DNA from: Trogon surrucura
Lineage: Eukaryota > Chordata > Aves > Trogoniformes > Trogonidae
NCBI GenBank assembly: GCA_020746105.1
Contig: JAJGST010000022.1
Span: 1,159,223 to 1,223,222 of the forward strand
Reading direction: 5' to 3'
DNA length: 64,000 nt
In this document: positions 18,775 through 30,690 of the stretch, in pieces
Position numbering within the stretch: the stretch's first letter is position 1
Layout of the letters: every line of letters begins with the position of its first letter
Translations under genes and position numbers: made by a program
The notes under the pieces: generated by a model
Seen by the model: only the letters and a program-made list of their open reading frames with translations
What the model was told of the DNA's origin: nothing
Databases searched by the model: none

Positions 18775-21421
18775 CTATCCACGGTTTCACCCACTTCGCG
18801 GGTATCCACGATGATTTGTCACCTAGAAAAACACAAGCATAACCCCGCCCCCAAGTTAATAATCTCACCGGTCCAAACCAGTTTTGTGTAGCGGGGTCCC
18901 AAATTTGTACAGAAACGTCGTGTGTTAATAAGGGTCCTTTCCTTTGATGATGAAGTTGAATGGGCGTCAGTTGTTGTTTAGTATCTACCACGTCGATGTA
19001 TGTCTTCCAATTGTGAACATATACCGCTTTCATAACGATTTCCTGAGGTGTGAGGGTATGTTCCCCCTCTTTTCGTAACGCTCGGAATAAGCGTTTAAGG
19101 TCCTGATGTTTTCGTTCGACAATGGCTTGTCCAGTGCTGTTATAAGGGACGCCTAATTGGTGTTGAACACCCCAGGCAGATAAAAAGGACTGAGCTACTC
19201 GGCCAATATAATTGGTACCATTATCCGTTTTGAGGATATCGGGTTTGCCTAAAACGGCAAATGCTTCCAGCCAATGGCGACATGTCGTGTGGCCTTTGCT
19301 GTTTGTCATTGCGGAGGCCCGCACAAGTTTACTATAGGAATCAATAGTAACATGAACAAAATGCCACCGACCAAAAGCAGGATAAATTGTAACGTCAGAT
19401 TGAAATAATTTACCAGTCTCCAATCCACGAGGGTTGGTACCAGTCTGTTGTAAAGGAGGTAATTTGGAACAGTCTGGACACATAGCGATAATGCCACGGG
19501 CCATATGACGAGGAATATCAAATTCCTTTTGTAAACTGCGTGCTGATTGATGAAAAAACTGATGCGAAAGTTCAGCCTGGGCAAAAGGAGTCAGCCCTAC
19601 TACTGGGGCTGATACAGCCTGATCAATCACAGAATTACCTGTACTGAGAAATCCAGGTAATTGGGTATGACTACGAACGTGAGTAGAGAAAAAAGGATAA
19701 TGACGGTTATTAACTAAATTTAACAAGTAAAGTATTTCTTTTTCAATAAGAGGGTTGGCAAACTTACCCAGTAGCGCATCAGTAATTCTATCAAGAATAG
19801 AGCTAACATAAAGAGAATCTGAAATAAGATTAAACGGTGTAGAGTTAAAACGTTCAAATGCAAGTACAACTGCTTTCAATTCTAAAATTTGTACAGACAT
19901 TCCAAGTGCAGTATACACAGTAGACTGCCATTTTCCCTTGACTTTCACAGAAAAACCATATTTTGAGGTTTTACCACTGGCATCAGTAAATACGGTAGGA
20001 CAGTCTTTAAGCGGGGAATCTGAACGGACACTGGCACTCCGGAAAGGAAGATTCACAGAAAATATTTGGCTTTGTGGATAATGGTTATCAATAGTTAAAC
20101 CTAACACAGCAGTAGCAAAAATAACAGAATTCAACTGCCATTCTTCGATAAGAAGAGACATTTTAAATGGAAGTGTCACAGTAGTAGGTTCAGTACCGAA
20201 AACTTGTCGAACACGCTGCTTAGCTTTTAGAATAACTTCACCCAAATTATCAATGCGTCGAAGAACAGAGACAGTAGGCACACTTTTAGTAAAAACCCAT
20301 TCCAAAGGAAAAAACTGTTTGCCATCAGAAGTGGTCTGGCCGATAAGGACCACTTGCTCTGCTTTTAAATTAAAAACATAAATGCCAATGATGAGTTGTG
20401 GATCAAATCGATACACACAAATGTTATTTATTTTTTGAGAGATTATATCAAGTGCTGTCTTACCTTCTTCGGTAAGCGTACGCTGGTCAGTAATATTTGT
20501 GGAACCTTCTAACAAAGAGCGAAGAGGGTTTAAATCTGAATTAGTGATATCGGCCCATGCACGAACATATTGAATGTCACCTAACAGTTTTTGTACATCA
20601 TTCACATTTTGAATTACTGCATGCATTGTTAACTTTTGAGGTTTAAATCGATTTTTGGTAACTTCGAAACCTAGGTATAACCAAGGTTCAGTTCATTGGA
20701 TTTTTTCTTCTGCAACGCGTAACCCCCACTGTTCAAGATTGGACAACAATTCCTTCTCCTTGTCAATAGACAAAGGTTGTTTGCTTGCCGCTAGAATGTC
20801 ATCCATGTAGTGATATGTGAGGAGATTAGGATTATTTTCCCTCCACTGATGCAATGCTTGATCCACAAACCACTGACAAATAGTAGGACTGTTACGCATG
20901 CCTTGTGGGAGAACGACCCATTCATACCGTTTCATAGGAGCGTTATTGTTTATAGATGGTAAACTGAAGGCAAACCGTTTAGTATCCTCTGGATGTAAAG
21001 AAATACTGAAGAAACAATCTTTAATATCAATTACAAAGAGATGATACTCTTTTGGGAGTCCAGCAGGTGACGGAATACCCGGTTGAAGGGCCCCAAATGG
21101 CAGCATTTGTTCATTAACTGCTCTTAAATCATGCAATAAACGCCACTTTCCAGAATTTTTTTGAATTACAAAAACGGGGGTATTCCAGGGGCTGTGAGAT
21201 ATTTTTAAATGTCCCAATTGTAATTGTTCATTTACTAATTCATGTAGATGCTCTAATTTTTCTGCTGGGATGGGCCACTGAGCAACCCGCACAGGCTCTT
21301 CTGTAATCCAGGACAGCTTAATTGTGGGTCGAGCATCCTTTTGCTCAGCGGCCGTCACTAAAAATGGTGGCTGGTAAGGATGACATTCCACTGACTTAAC
21401 ACATCGCGACCGATGATCCAC
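18653..21421 (-). pseudogene. pol: RT, RNase H and integrase of provirus C (class II)
   Basis: The frame is open except for a TGA at 20693-20695. RT has SPWNTPVFVIQKNSGKWRLL, LPQGMRNSPTICQ and the catalytic HYMDDILAAS. RNase H has VFTDASGKTSKYGF, LELKAVVLAF and a later Asp (SVIDQA). Integrase has the HX3H/CX2C finger (HQFFHQ, CPDC) and catalytic residues in FQSDVTIYP, LKTDNGTNYIG and AIVERKHQDL. All catalytic residues are present. It starts by overlapping the protease frame, as expected for a second ribosomal frameshift. The tail after the core is Ser/Thr-rich. Confidence 0.88.
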
Positions 21422-22083
21422 AGGGGGGTGTTCATGACATAAGGTTTAACAAACGCTTGATTTTTCTCGCTATCTGTAATGGATACAAAATTCTTGCTTT
21501 GAGATGTGAGACCACAACCAGCGATTCCGAGGATCTTTTCTTGTAATATTGTTGTAGGCCAAGAAGCGGGTCACGCTGACATAGGAATTATGGTAATGTC
21601 TGAACCAGTATCTAACACCATTTCTGCCTGAAAAGAACAGTTATTTTCACCACAATTTGATTGTAGGGTAATGGTTACTTTTCTCAGGGGTTTGTTAGAT
21701 GACAAGAGTTCAGCGAAAGCCGTTAGAGGACCCGTACTTCCAAAACCTCCTTGTCGTATATCATTTGAGCGGGATTCTTGTGGTACTTGAGGATAGAAAG
21801 GTATAAGTTGAGCAATAACACTCCCTTTTGGAATAAACAAAGGTGTTAAAAACACTCTAACCATAATTTTAATAACTCCCACATAGTCTGCATCAATAAC
21901 ACCTGGTTGTACGAATATACCTTGCTTTGTTGCAGAGGATCTTCCAAGCAATAGTGCTGCCAACCCATTCCCAAGTGGACCAGAACTAGTAGAATTTATT
22001 AGATGTACGGAATCATCAGATACCGTAATAGACTCAGCTGTTACCAGATCGATTCCGGCACTTCCTTTGGTGGCTGCACACAT
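21350..22083 (-). pseudogene. pro: dUTPase-protease fusion of provirus C
   Basis: The frame overlaps the gag end by 43 bases and is one base back, the betaretroviral pattern for -1 frameshifting. The N-terminal half is a dUTPase: GSAGIDLVTA, LLLGRSSATKQGIF, PGVIDADYVG and the Gly-rich GGFGSTG. The protease follows with the active site LDTGSDITIIP. A TGA at 21571-21573 interrupts it; beyond this the same frame continues with the family's C-terminal IIGRDVL. dUTPase keeps uracil out of viral DNA in non-dividing cells; protease cleaves Gag and Pol. Confidence 0.82.
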
Positions 22084-24233
22084 TGTGGAGAGGCAACCTC
22101 TATTGTCGAGGGGGTCCAGTTTGGATTCCTGGATGGTTGGATGACTTGTGAGGGGTTTTGGTGGGGAAGAGTCGCCGCGCCCCCCACGCGGCCCTTCCCG
22201 TTTCCCGACAAAGGAGTTCCGTCTTTTTTAAATTTAGATCGACACTCATTGGCCCGATGACCAAATTTATCACAGCGGTGACAAGAACCAACAAAAGTAG
22301 TAGTGGTAGAAGGATTAGAAGGAGAATGTTTTTGATTACGTAGTGGACAATGTTTTCGAAAATGACCTGTATGGCCACAATTATAACAAGCATCAGTATT
22401 AGATTTTTGACTCTTTGTTAGGGCGGCAGCTAGAGCAGTAGCATGTATTACAGCTTTTTCCTTTTCCGTTTCCATAGGAGCGCGAGAGCAACGTTCGATA
22501 ATTTGTGTAAGAGATGAACCAGAAGGAAGGCTTGCAATGAGGCGTCTACAAGTCGCATTAGCATTCTGAATGGCTATTTCTTTTACCAACCTATCTTTCA
22601 TATTATAGGGAATATCAGGGGCAGCCTCTACTCCTTCCTTAACTTTGTCAACAAAAGACAAAAAGGCTTCATCCTCTCCTTGTCGGATTTGTAAGTACGG
22701 TTGTCGCGGCTTCCCTACTTGAGGAAGTGCAGCGAAAGCTTCTAGCGCAGCAGCTTTACTTTGACCTAAAATGCGAGGGTTCAAAGCTGCTTGGCATTGT
22801 GGGTCTATAAAACGGCCTTGCCCCATGAGCTGGTCCAGATTAGTATAGCGTAAAGGATCATCAGGAGGCAATCCCAAATTGTCTAACTGTGCCGCCTCCA
22901 GACGTTCTTGCCACTTTTGCAAAAATAGCATATAGCTTGTAGGACCCAGGATGAGTTCAAAAATAGACTTGATATCAGAGGGAACTAACTCCTGATGTTT
23001 AACAATAGTCTCTACTTGTCGTTTAACTAGACGATTATCAATACCGTAGTCTAAAACCGCCTTCTGTAAACGTGAAATCAAATTCCAATCTAGTGGGTGC
23101 CAATTGCCACCTTGGGCATCTCGAATAACAGGAGCAGCGAGTAACTGGAAATCCCCTGTTAATTCCGGGTTGGTAATAACACCTCTCCACCGTTTAGACA
23201 TATCAAAGGAAGGGTGTTTGGGAATTTCCTCCTCTGTCGGCAGTTTACGCGAACCGCCCTCACCACCTCCTTTCCACCACTTTTGTAACATATTAGATAT
23301 ACCATCATTACCATCTGATTTTGATAAAGTATGATATAACCCCCCTTTTTTAGGTGGATTATGCTTAAGATATGCCTGAATGTCACTTATCTCAGTTTCT
23401 GTTAGTCGGGGTTCTCCGTTCGATTCTAAATAGTGATTAGCTGAGTCATAGTCCCATTCCCCGTTTTTTAACATGTTAATCACCTAAACACGCCGATTGC
23501 GTCGAGGACCAGAAGATTCAGCCTTATCAAATTGCTTTTCAAAATTTTTGAGTCCATCTACTATAGCTTGATGAGCTTTACGGTATTTTTCTCGAATTAT
23601 GTTAGACTGCGCCCCTTTATCCAATCGCTGCATTTCTTCTAACAGCTTGGTCATAACGTCTGTCTGTTTCTGAATCAACATTTCTAGGGATTCATCTACT
23701 TCCATATCTTCAGGTAAGGGCACTGTCGCCGGATCAATGGTCCCAGGGGGAGCTGAGGGAGGTGGGGGCAGAGTGGGTTCGGGTGGCTCCCATGGTGGGA
23801 TGAGATCATCATAAGGACCTCGGCGCGCCGGTGCTGCGACCGGGAGAGGGGTATCTTGTGAGTTATTTACTGAGGAATCTGAAGACGGAGTAGCCAATTT
23901 CTCAGCAGCAACTGTATACAGTGTTTTAGCAGCAACTTCTACCTCAGCATCTGCTCCCATGCGTTCTATCAGTAATCGTAACTGGCGATATGTCGGGGCT
24001 ATCGCTTTCACTTCCTTATTCCCTGTCTGTACTGCTTCCCATATATCTTGCCCCACGTCCTTCCACACAGCATCTTTAAACACGTCAGTTGAGTCATTTA
24101 AATAACCACGGCGCCGTGCCCAATGTAATAAGTTTGTCAGCAGGGTTCGATCCAGCGATTCCCCCGCTTTCTGAGCCACACGTAAAATGGCTTCCACGGT
24201 CGCCTTTTCAATCGCTGATGCAGCGCTTCCCAT
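22041..24233 (-). pseudogene. gag: Gag of provirus C, one in-frame stop
   Basis: The likely start is the MGSAAS at 24233, whose Gly2 and Ser fit N-myristoylation; a Met three codons upstream is less likely. The matrix is followed by a Pro-rich linker (PPWEPPEPTLPPPPS) with possible late-domain character. A TAG at 23484-23486 breaks the frame, which then continues through capsid (KRWRGVI, HPLDWNLISRLQKAVLDYG, GPTSYMLFLQKWQ, a QGxxEAFLSFVDKV major-homology-like block) to nucleocapsid with two zinc knuckles (CYNCGHTGHFRKHC and CHRCDKFGHRANEC). The total, about 730 codons, is a normal betaretroviral length. Confidence 0.88.
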
Positions 24234-24371
24234 CCCGTGCACTAAAAACAGCTCTTATTGTGAGCTCCGACTCACCGGCCGTCAGTGGCCACTCGCGTCT
24301 CTCTCGAACGCCCGGTCACAACCGCCACGGGTTTCTTACGTTCTCCTTCGTCGCACGGCAGGTCCCGCAGT

Positions 24372-24389
24372 ATCACGTCGGGGTCACCA
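24372..24389 (-). other. tRNA-Trp primer binding site of provirus C
   Basis: The minus strand reads TGGTGACCCCGACGTGAT, an exact match to the 3' end of the tRNA-Trp primer used by avian leukosis-type viruses. It lies three bases from the LTR end. Confidence 0.92.
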
Positions 24390-24392
24390 AGA

Positions 24393-24794
24393 TGCGGGGA
24401 GCCTCATGTTGGAGAAACAGGAACTGCAGGCAACGACTCAATATGAGCGTGAACAAGCAGATTCAACTTTATTATTTTCTACCAAGCATTTATAGTCTCT
24501 CAACTCTCAGTACATTACACTTTCTGTTATCTCATTGGTTATTATTACAGTCTAGCTACTACAACAGTTACTAATTGGTGCGGTTACATCTAATATACCT
24601 ATATTTAATCTATCAGGATGTTGCATCTGCAGATGTCCAGTGCCTTTGTTCTCAATGACAAACCAGAAAGATTTATGACTTTGTTTTGCTTCAAGGAAGC
24701 ACACCAAGGGCAGACTGACCTTAATGGTCAAAGGATCTAAGGTATTTTCTTAAACACAGGTTGCAATGCTATGGCGCCAGCAAGGCCAGCAACA
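24393..24794 (-). repeat. Single LTR of provirus C
   Basis: On the minus strand it starts TGTTGCTGGCC right after the polypurine tract and ends CTCCCCGCA before the primer site (402 bp). CTATAAATG (near 24487-24495) is a TATA box and AATAAA (24468-24473) a poly(A) signal. The upstream Env frame ends inside the LTR. Confidence 0.85.
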
Positions 24795-25720
24795 TCTCCC
24801 CCTCTTTTATCAAACACAGCATCAGCTAGCCTTTTGATCTGAGCAGAAAAGCACTGGATGATGCAAGGTCCCATACAAATTACAATCAATACGATAACAA
24901 TAATAATTATAACCATCTTAATTCCATCTTTAAGCCAGGCAGAAATTCCAAAAGACAAAAGCCAGTCATCAAAAGGATTATGGCCTACAGTAATTTTTTG
25001 TGTATGTTGTTGAAACCAATATAGTTGTTTGTGAATCGAGTCACTATGATCCGACAAGTTAAAACAGCACATCCCTTGAACTTCTTCACAACCTTTACCT
25101 TGAGCTAGTAATAAAAAATCAATGGCAGCACGATTTTGAAGGACCGCTTGACGCAGACTACTCATATCTTGGGCTAGTTGGGATATTACTTGAGTAGTGA
25201 CATTAGCTTGTTTTACGGTCCAACATGCCAGTCTTTGAAGTTGTTGTAAAGCATGAGAAGTGCCAATGCCAGGAATTAAGGAAGCAAACACCTTGGCTGT
25301 GGGACCCCATAGCTCTACATCGTCATTACAGTTGGGAGGCAATAGAGAAACACTTCTTTTAGTTCGGGTGTGATTCAAGGTTACTAAAAATTCTTTAGAT
25401 GGAGCAAGTAAGGCTAAATGACCAAGGTAACAAGGACCACCGTGAGCAAAGCTAGGAATTCCTTGCCAAGCACGGTCACCGCAGATCAAGTAAATGTGGG
25501 ACGGTAACGAAAGAGGAGAGGAGATGTTTAAATATAAATGTCCAGGTTCCCAGCCATAAGGGCGGGATCCACAATACTCAGAATGATTAAAATTTTTATG
25601 GGGAGTCAGCCAATTTTGTTTTGGAGATAGCGACAAATTCCAAAGTTGGAATTGGGATTCATTTGTTGCAGGAAACTCACACAACATCAGTAGATTGATT
25701 GTGGAACCTTCACCATGCAT
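24737..25720 (-). CDS. env: Env: end of surface subunit and full transmembrane subunit, ALV-like
   Basis: An open frame of 327 codons. The surface part carries several N-glycosylation sites and cysteines. A furin site R-T-K-R (about residue 119-122) precedes a fusion-peptide-like stretch. The ectodomain contains the immunosuppressive-like segment LQNRAAIDFLLLAQGKGC with the CX6CC motif, typical of alpha/gamma-type Env. A 20-residue membrane anchor (MVIIIIVIVLIVICMG) is followed by a tail that extends into the LTR. The frame lacks the N-terminal half and is preceded by an in-frame stop in unrelated sequence, so the protein could not be secreted as it stands. Confidence 0.85.
   Translation of the reverse strand: MHGEGSTINLLMLCEFPATNESQFQLWNLSLSPKQNWLTPHKNFNHSEYCGSRPYGWEPGHLYLNISSPLSLPSHIYLICGDRAWQGIPSFAHGGPCYLGHLALLAPSKEFLVTLNHTRTKRSVSLLPPNCNDDVELWGPTAKVFASLIPGIGTSHALQQLQRLACWTVKQANVTTQVISQLAQDMSSLRQAVLQNRAAIDFLLLAQGKGCEEVQGMCCFNLSDHSDSIHKQLYWFQQHTQKITVGHNPFDDWLLSFGISAWLKDGIKMVIIIIVIVLIVICMGPCIIQCFSAQIKRLADAVFDKRGGDVAGLAGAIALQPVFKKIP
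24795..24808 (-). other. Polypurine tract before the LTR of provirus C
   Basis: The minus strand reads TAAAAGAGGGGGAGA immediately before the LTR start. This is the plus-strand primer and shows that the Env at 24737-25720 is the genuine upstream neighbour of this LTR. Confidence 0.85.
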
Positions 25721-26113
25721 GAGAATTTAATACGAGGGAGGTGAAACATAATTTAATAGTCATGAACTATACATGAACTGGACCATATCCTTACTTTGAC
25801 CTAGAGTGTAACCAGGAGATAATTATTTTTACTATTTGTATCTATTTTGCTTACTGTTAATAATATTGTGAAAAATCTAAATTTTAATAAGGTAATGTAA
25901 GACAGCTTTTACCTGCTTTGCAATCATGAAATTACAAATTCTGGGACTTAGTCATTCTCTGGTTAGATTTTAATATAGACAAACTGTAAAAAAGATAAGT
26001 GAACGTGAATGGATAAAAAATGTTAAAAGAAAGATACTTATTAGGGAATAATCAATGGCTCATGTCTGACATGATGCCTCAGTGGAAAAAAATTAACATA
26101 AACAACAATCAGT
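25721..26113. other. AT-rich spacer, no element recognised
   Basis: No homology to the env, LTR or CR1 on either side is visible. It is probably older flanking DNA exposed by the deletion that removed the start of env. Confidence 0.5.
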
Positions 26114-27624
26114 TGAGGTGGATGAAGCTTTCTATAAACAGTTGGAAGAAATCTCGTGATCACTTGCCATTGTTCTTGTGGGGGACTTTAACCTCCCAGG
26201 TATACAATACAGCAGAGAGGGAACAATCCGGGAGGTTCCTGGAATGTGTAGAGGATAACTTCCTCACACAGCTGGTAAGTGAACTGACCAGGGAAGGTGC
26301 CCTGCCGGACCTCCTGTTTGTGAACAGAGAAGGTCTTGTGGAGGATGTGGCAGCTGGAGGCTGACAAGGGAACAGTGAGCATGAAATGATTAAGTTCTCT
26401 ATTCTTGGAAACGTAAGGAGGGGAGACAACAAAACTGCCGCTTGGGTCTTCTGAAGGGCAGACTTTCATTTGTTTGGGAGGATACCTGATAGAATCCCTT
26501 GGGAGTCAGTTTTGAAGGGTATAGGAGTCCAGGAAAGCTGGACACTCTTTAAGGAGGAAATCCTAAAGGCACAGGAGCAGGTCATTCCCATGTGCCGTAA
26601 GATGAGCCGGCGGCAAAGAAGACCAGCCTGGCTGAATAGAGAGATTTGGCAGAAAATCAAGGAAAAAAGGAGAGTTTATGGCCTCTGGAAGAAGGGACAG
26701 GCCAGTCATAACGACTACAAGGACAATGTTAGGTTATGTAGGGAAATAATTAGAAGGTCCGAAGCCCAGCTAGAAATCAATATGGCTTTGAAAGTGTAGG
26801 AGAGCAAGAAAAGCTTCTACAAATATATTAATATCAAAAGAAAGACCAGGGAGAGCCTCTATCCCCTGCTAGACCCAGGAGGAAATATAGTGACAAATGA
26901 TGAGGGTAAGGCTGAGATGCTTAATGCCTTCTTTGCCTCAGTCTTTAGTAATAGAAACACTTTTACAGAGGAAAGCCACGCCCCAAGCCAAGAGAATGGG
27001 ACCAGGAGAAAAATGTCCCCTCCATAATCCAGAAGGAGATGGTCAGGGACCTGCTGCTCCACATCGATGTCCACAAATCTATGGGGTCAGATGGGATTTA
27101 TCCTAGAGTCCTGAGAGAGCTGGCAGGGGTGCTCACCAGGCCGCTCTCCTTCATTTATCAGCAGTCCTGGCTGACTGGAGAGGTCCCAGCTGATTGCAAG
27201 ACAGCAAATATAACACTCATCTATAAGAAGGGAAGGAAGGATGATCCAGGAAATTACAGGCCTGTCAGTTTGACTTCAGTGCCAGGGAAGCTGATGGAGC
27301 AGATCATCCTGAGTTCCATGATGCAGCACGTGCAGGACAACCAGGTGATCAGACCCAGTCAGCATGGGTTTGTGAAGGGCAGGTCCTGTTTAACAAACCT
27401 GATCTCCTTCTATGACTGGGTGACCTGCTGGTTGGATGAAGGAAAGGCTGTGGATGTTGTCTACCTTGACTTTAGTAAGGCATTTGACGCTGTTGCCCAC
27501 AGCATTCTCCTAGAGAAATTGACTGCTCCTGGCTTGGATGGGCATACACTTTGCTGGGTGAAAAACTGGTTGGATGGCCGAGTCCAGAGAGTTGTGGTCA
27601 ATGGAGTTAAATCCAGTTGGAGGT
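26114..27624 (+). repeat. CR1 LINE, endonuclease end to RT, first part
   Basis: It reads EEISRDHLPLFLWG, FLECVEDNFL, DLLFVNREGLV, the linker WTLFKEEILKAQEQVIP and RT blocks (VHKSMGSDGIYPRVLREL, GFVKGRSCLTN, YLDFSKAFDAVAH). Several stops and frameshifts are present. It is a different CR1 subfamily from the copy at 4947. It is cut at 27624 by a solo LTR3 and resumes at 28412. Confidence 0.9.
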
Positions 27625-28411
27625 TATTGCAGGTTGAGGCTGGGCTGGCCACTAAATGTGGACAGACGCTCTCAAATCCCCTCTTCCCCCCACAAAATGG
27701 GAAGGAAAAGGGAATGAGGCAGAGAGAATTACAGGTTAGAAAAGAAAAACGAGAACAGCTTTAATGAAACAATAGTGGAAATGATAGTGAAATGATAAAA
27801 ATAAAGAACTATATACAACTATATATAAGCCCGATATCGAACCCGACTCCCTCCCCTGAGAACAATCCCCACTGATGCTACAGAGCAGGAGGCACTGGGG
27901 AAGCCCCAGGCTCAGCGGCAGCAGGAGCTGGATACAGGGAGCTGGATTCGGGAACTCAGGATCCAGATCAAAATCAGGAGGTCAGATGGAGTCCTCTCTG
28001 GACACCAGCCATTGAGGAAAGAGAGGCAGAAACTCTCGTGATCACTCAATTTATACTAAATATGACGTATATGGGATGGAATACTCTCTTTGGTCACCTG
28101 TCCTGTCTATTACCCCCTGGAGGTGCAACCTTTTACTTCCTTGTGCCCCCCTCTTACTACCCAGCACCCCCAGCGTGGCACACAAGAGCCAGCAGTGGCC
28201 TTGGTCACTATAGGAATAAGTATCAGCAAGAGCCTTTCTGCATCCCAGTCCCAGGCAGTAACTGTAAACATCAGGTGTTATCACTGCCAGTAGCACGCAC
28301 TGTCTGCAAAAACATGCTGCTGACTTCAGAATGTGCAGCCTCTTAGAAGAGACTAAACTGGAAAGTAAAAATCACTGAACAGAATTGGGGTTTTTAGCTA
28401 AAACCAGAACA
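27625..28411 (-). repeat. Solo LTR3 in CR1
   Basis: 787 bp in reverse; the minus-strand start is TGTTCTGGTTTTAGC. The flanking 5-bp duplication is GAGGT (27620-27624) and GAGGC (28412-28416), and the CR1 reading continues across it. The terminal CA has decayed to TA. Confidence 0.88.
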
Positions 28412-29221
28412 GAGGCCGATCACAGGTGGTGTCCCCCAAGGTTCAGTACTGGGGTTGCTCCTGTTTAACTTTTTCATCAGTGATTTGGATGAGGGGACAG
28501 TGCACCCTCAGTAAGTTTGCAGATGACACCACACTGAGTGGAAGTGTCGATTTGCTTGAGAGTAGGGAGGCTCTACAGAGGGATCTAGATAGGCTGGATC
28601 GTTCGGCCAAGGCCAGTCACATGAGTTTCAGTAAGGCCAAGTGCCGGGTCCTGCACTTTGGCCACAACCCCCAGCAGTGCTACAGGCTTGGGGAGGAGTG
28701 GCTGGAGAGCTGCCAGGCAGAGAGGGGCCTGGGGGTGTGGATGAACAGTCAGTTGAACATGAGCCTGCAGTGTGCCCAGGTGGCCAAGAAGGCCAACGGC
28801 ATCCTGGCCTGGATCAGGAATGGTGTTGTCAGCAGGAGCAGAGAGGTGATCATGCCCGTCTACTCAGCTTTGGTGAGGCCGCACCTCGAGTCCTGTGTGC
28901 AATTTTGGGGCCCTCACTCCAAGAGGGACATTGAGGTGCTGGAGAGGGTACAGAGGCAGCTGCCAAGCTGGTAAAGGATTTGGAGCATATGTCATATGAG
29001 GAAAGGCTGAGGGATCTGGGGCTGTTTAGCTGGAGGAGACTGAGGGGAGACCTTATCGCTCTCTACAACTACTTGAAATGTAGAGAGGCAGAGGTTGGTC
29101 TGTTCTCCCTAGTGGAGAGTGATAGGATAAGGGGATATGGCCTTAAGTTGCTCCAGGGGTGGTTTAGGTTGGATATTAGGAAGAATTTCTTTACTGAGAC
29201 GGTTGTCAGGCATTGGAACAG
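28412..29221 (+). repeat. CR1 LINE, middle part
   Basis: It resumes with [15 protein letters not shown], the catalytic [10 protein letters not shown] and RT C-terminal blocks ([60 protein letters not shown]). It is cut at 29221 by LTR2. Confidence 0.9.
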
Positions 29222-30382
29222 TGTTTTGGTTTGGCCTGGCCAGATTTCAGCGGCGGGGGGGAGCTGCAGGGTGGCTTCTGTAAGAAGCTGTTAGAAGCTC
29301 CCCAAGATTGATAGAGCCAATGCCAGCCGGCTACAAAGAGGGACCCGCCGCTGGCCAAGGCTGAGCCTATCAGTAAGGTGATAGGAGAGGAACGCCTCTG
29401 TGAAAAACATATTTAAGAACGGGAAAAAGAACTGCGCCATAACAGCTGGCACAGAGATGGAGGAGTGAGAATCTGTGCAGACACCAAGGTCAGTGAAGAA
29501 GGAGGAGGGGGGAGGATGAGCTCCAGGCGCCAGAGCAGAAGGAATCCCCCGGGTCTGTGGTGAAGACCATGGTGAAGCGGGTTGTCCCCCTGCAGCCCAT
29601 GGGCGAGGTGCAGATGTCCACCGTGAGGATCACCGCGTAGATGTCCACCGAGGACTCCACGCTGTGTGGGTGGATGCCTGAAAGGGGACTGTAGCCCGTG
29701 GGAAGCCCGCATCAGAGCAAGTTGCTGCCGGAACCTGTAGCCCGTGGAAGAGAGGAATGCCCACGCTGGAGCAGGTTGGCCGGTGGGACTTTTGGGACGC
29801 TGCGGGTGGCTCACGCTGGAGCAGTTTCCCCCGAAGGACTGCACCTCAGACTCACGAGGGGTGGGCTGCCCCTCGTGAGGTGTCTCGCGTTGGGCAGTTT
29901 GTGATGAATTGCCCTTCGTGGGATGACTCACGCGGAGAAGAGAGCATGAAGCTTGTCTCCCGTGAGAGGGACCCCACAATGACCCTGGGGAAGAGTGAAG
30001 AGTCCTCCCCCAGAATGAAGAAGCGGTGAAACTAACGTTGGATGAACTGACCGCAACCCCCATTCCCTGTCCCCCTGTGCCGCTCGGGGGGAGGAGGTGG
30101 AGAAACCGGGATTGATGTTAAGCCCGGGAAGAAGAGAGGGATGGGGGGAAGGTGTTCTGTTTAAGATTTGTTTGCTCCTTCTTACTTCTCACTACTCCTC
30201 TCTGATTAGTTCTTTTAATAAATGTACCTAATTTCCCCAAAACTGAGTCTGTTTTGCCCGGGACGGTAAATGAGGGTGATCTCCCTGTCCTTATCTCAAA
30301 CCCTGAGCCCTTGGAGATATTTTCTCCCCCTGTTCAGTAGTGAAGGGGGGAGTGAGTGAGCGGCTGTGTGGGTACCTGGCGG
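29222..30382 (+). repeat. LTR2 insertion in CR1, 3' end lost
   Basis: It starts TGTTTTGGTTTGGCC and follows LTR2 for 1161 bp, including the roughly 400-bp segment absent from the copy at 8307. AATAAA lies near 30217. The last 25-30 bases of LTR2 are missing: sequence passes from GTACCTGGCGG straight to CR1 (CAGGCTGCCCAGG). Confidence 0.88.
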
Positions 30383-30557
30383 CAGGCTGCCCAGGGAGGT
30401 GGTTGAGTCATCATCCCTGGAGGTGTTTAAGAGATGGGTGGACGTTTTGCTAAAGGACATGTTTTAGCAGTATTGATAGGGCTAGGACAAATGTTGGACT
30501 TGATGATCATGAAGGTCTCTTCCAGGCAAAAATATTCTATGATTCTATGATTCTGTG
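30383..30557 (+). repeat. CR1 LINE 3' end and tail
   Basis: It completes the CR1 split by LTR2: CAGGCTGCCCAGGGAGG, CCTGGAGGTGTTTAAG, the 3' UTR and ATTCTATGATTCTATG. Confidence 0.88.
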
Positions 30558-30690
30558 TTAGAACTTCAGTATGAACTGGAGTCAAAGGCAACTAAGTCGT
30601 ATGCTGCAACTGACATTGCTAATGTGTTTTTCTCTGCTTCTGTAGCAGCAGAGTGCAGGCTGCAGTTTGCTTTCACCTGGAGGGTATGGA
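30558..30690 (+). pseudogene. ERV-L-like RT fragment
   Basis: It reads LELQYELESKATKSYAATDI and FSA-AAECRLQFAFTWR, matching the RT palm of copies B, F and G. It has no LTR and is probably a relic. Confidence 0.75.

Larger units (their letters stand above)
17941..25720 (-). mobile_element. Provirus C: class II ERV with permuted env-LTR-gag-pol-env order
   Basis: Read on the minus strand the order is Env C-terminal half (25720-24737), LTR (24794-24393), tRNA-Trp primer site, gag, dUTPase-protease, pol, orfX and the N-terminal part of env, which is cut at 17941 by provirus B. There is only one LTR. The arrangement fits one unit of a tandem pair sharing an LTR, or insertion of a one-LTR circle. 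Coding damage is light: gag, pro and RT each have one in-frame stop. Confidence 0.82.

Noticed and set aside
22003..22260. Plus-strand frames over gag of provirus C
   Set aside because: These are shadows of the minus-strand gag, which has zinc knuckles and capsid motifs.
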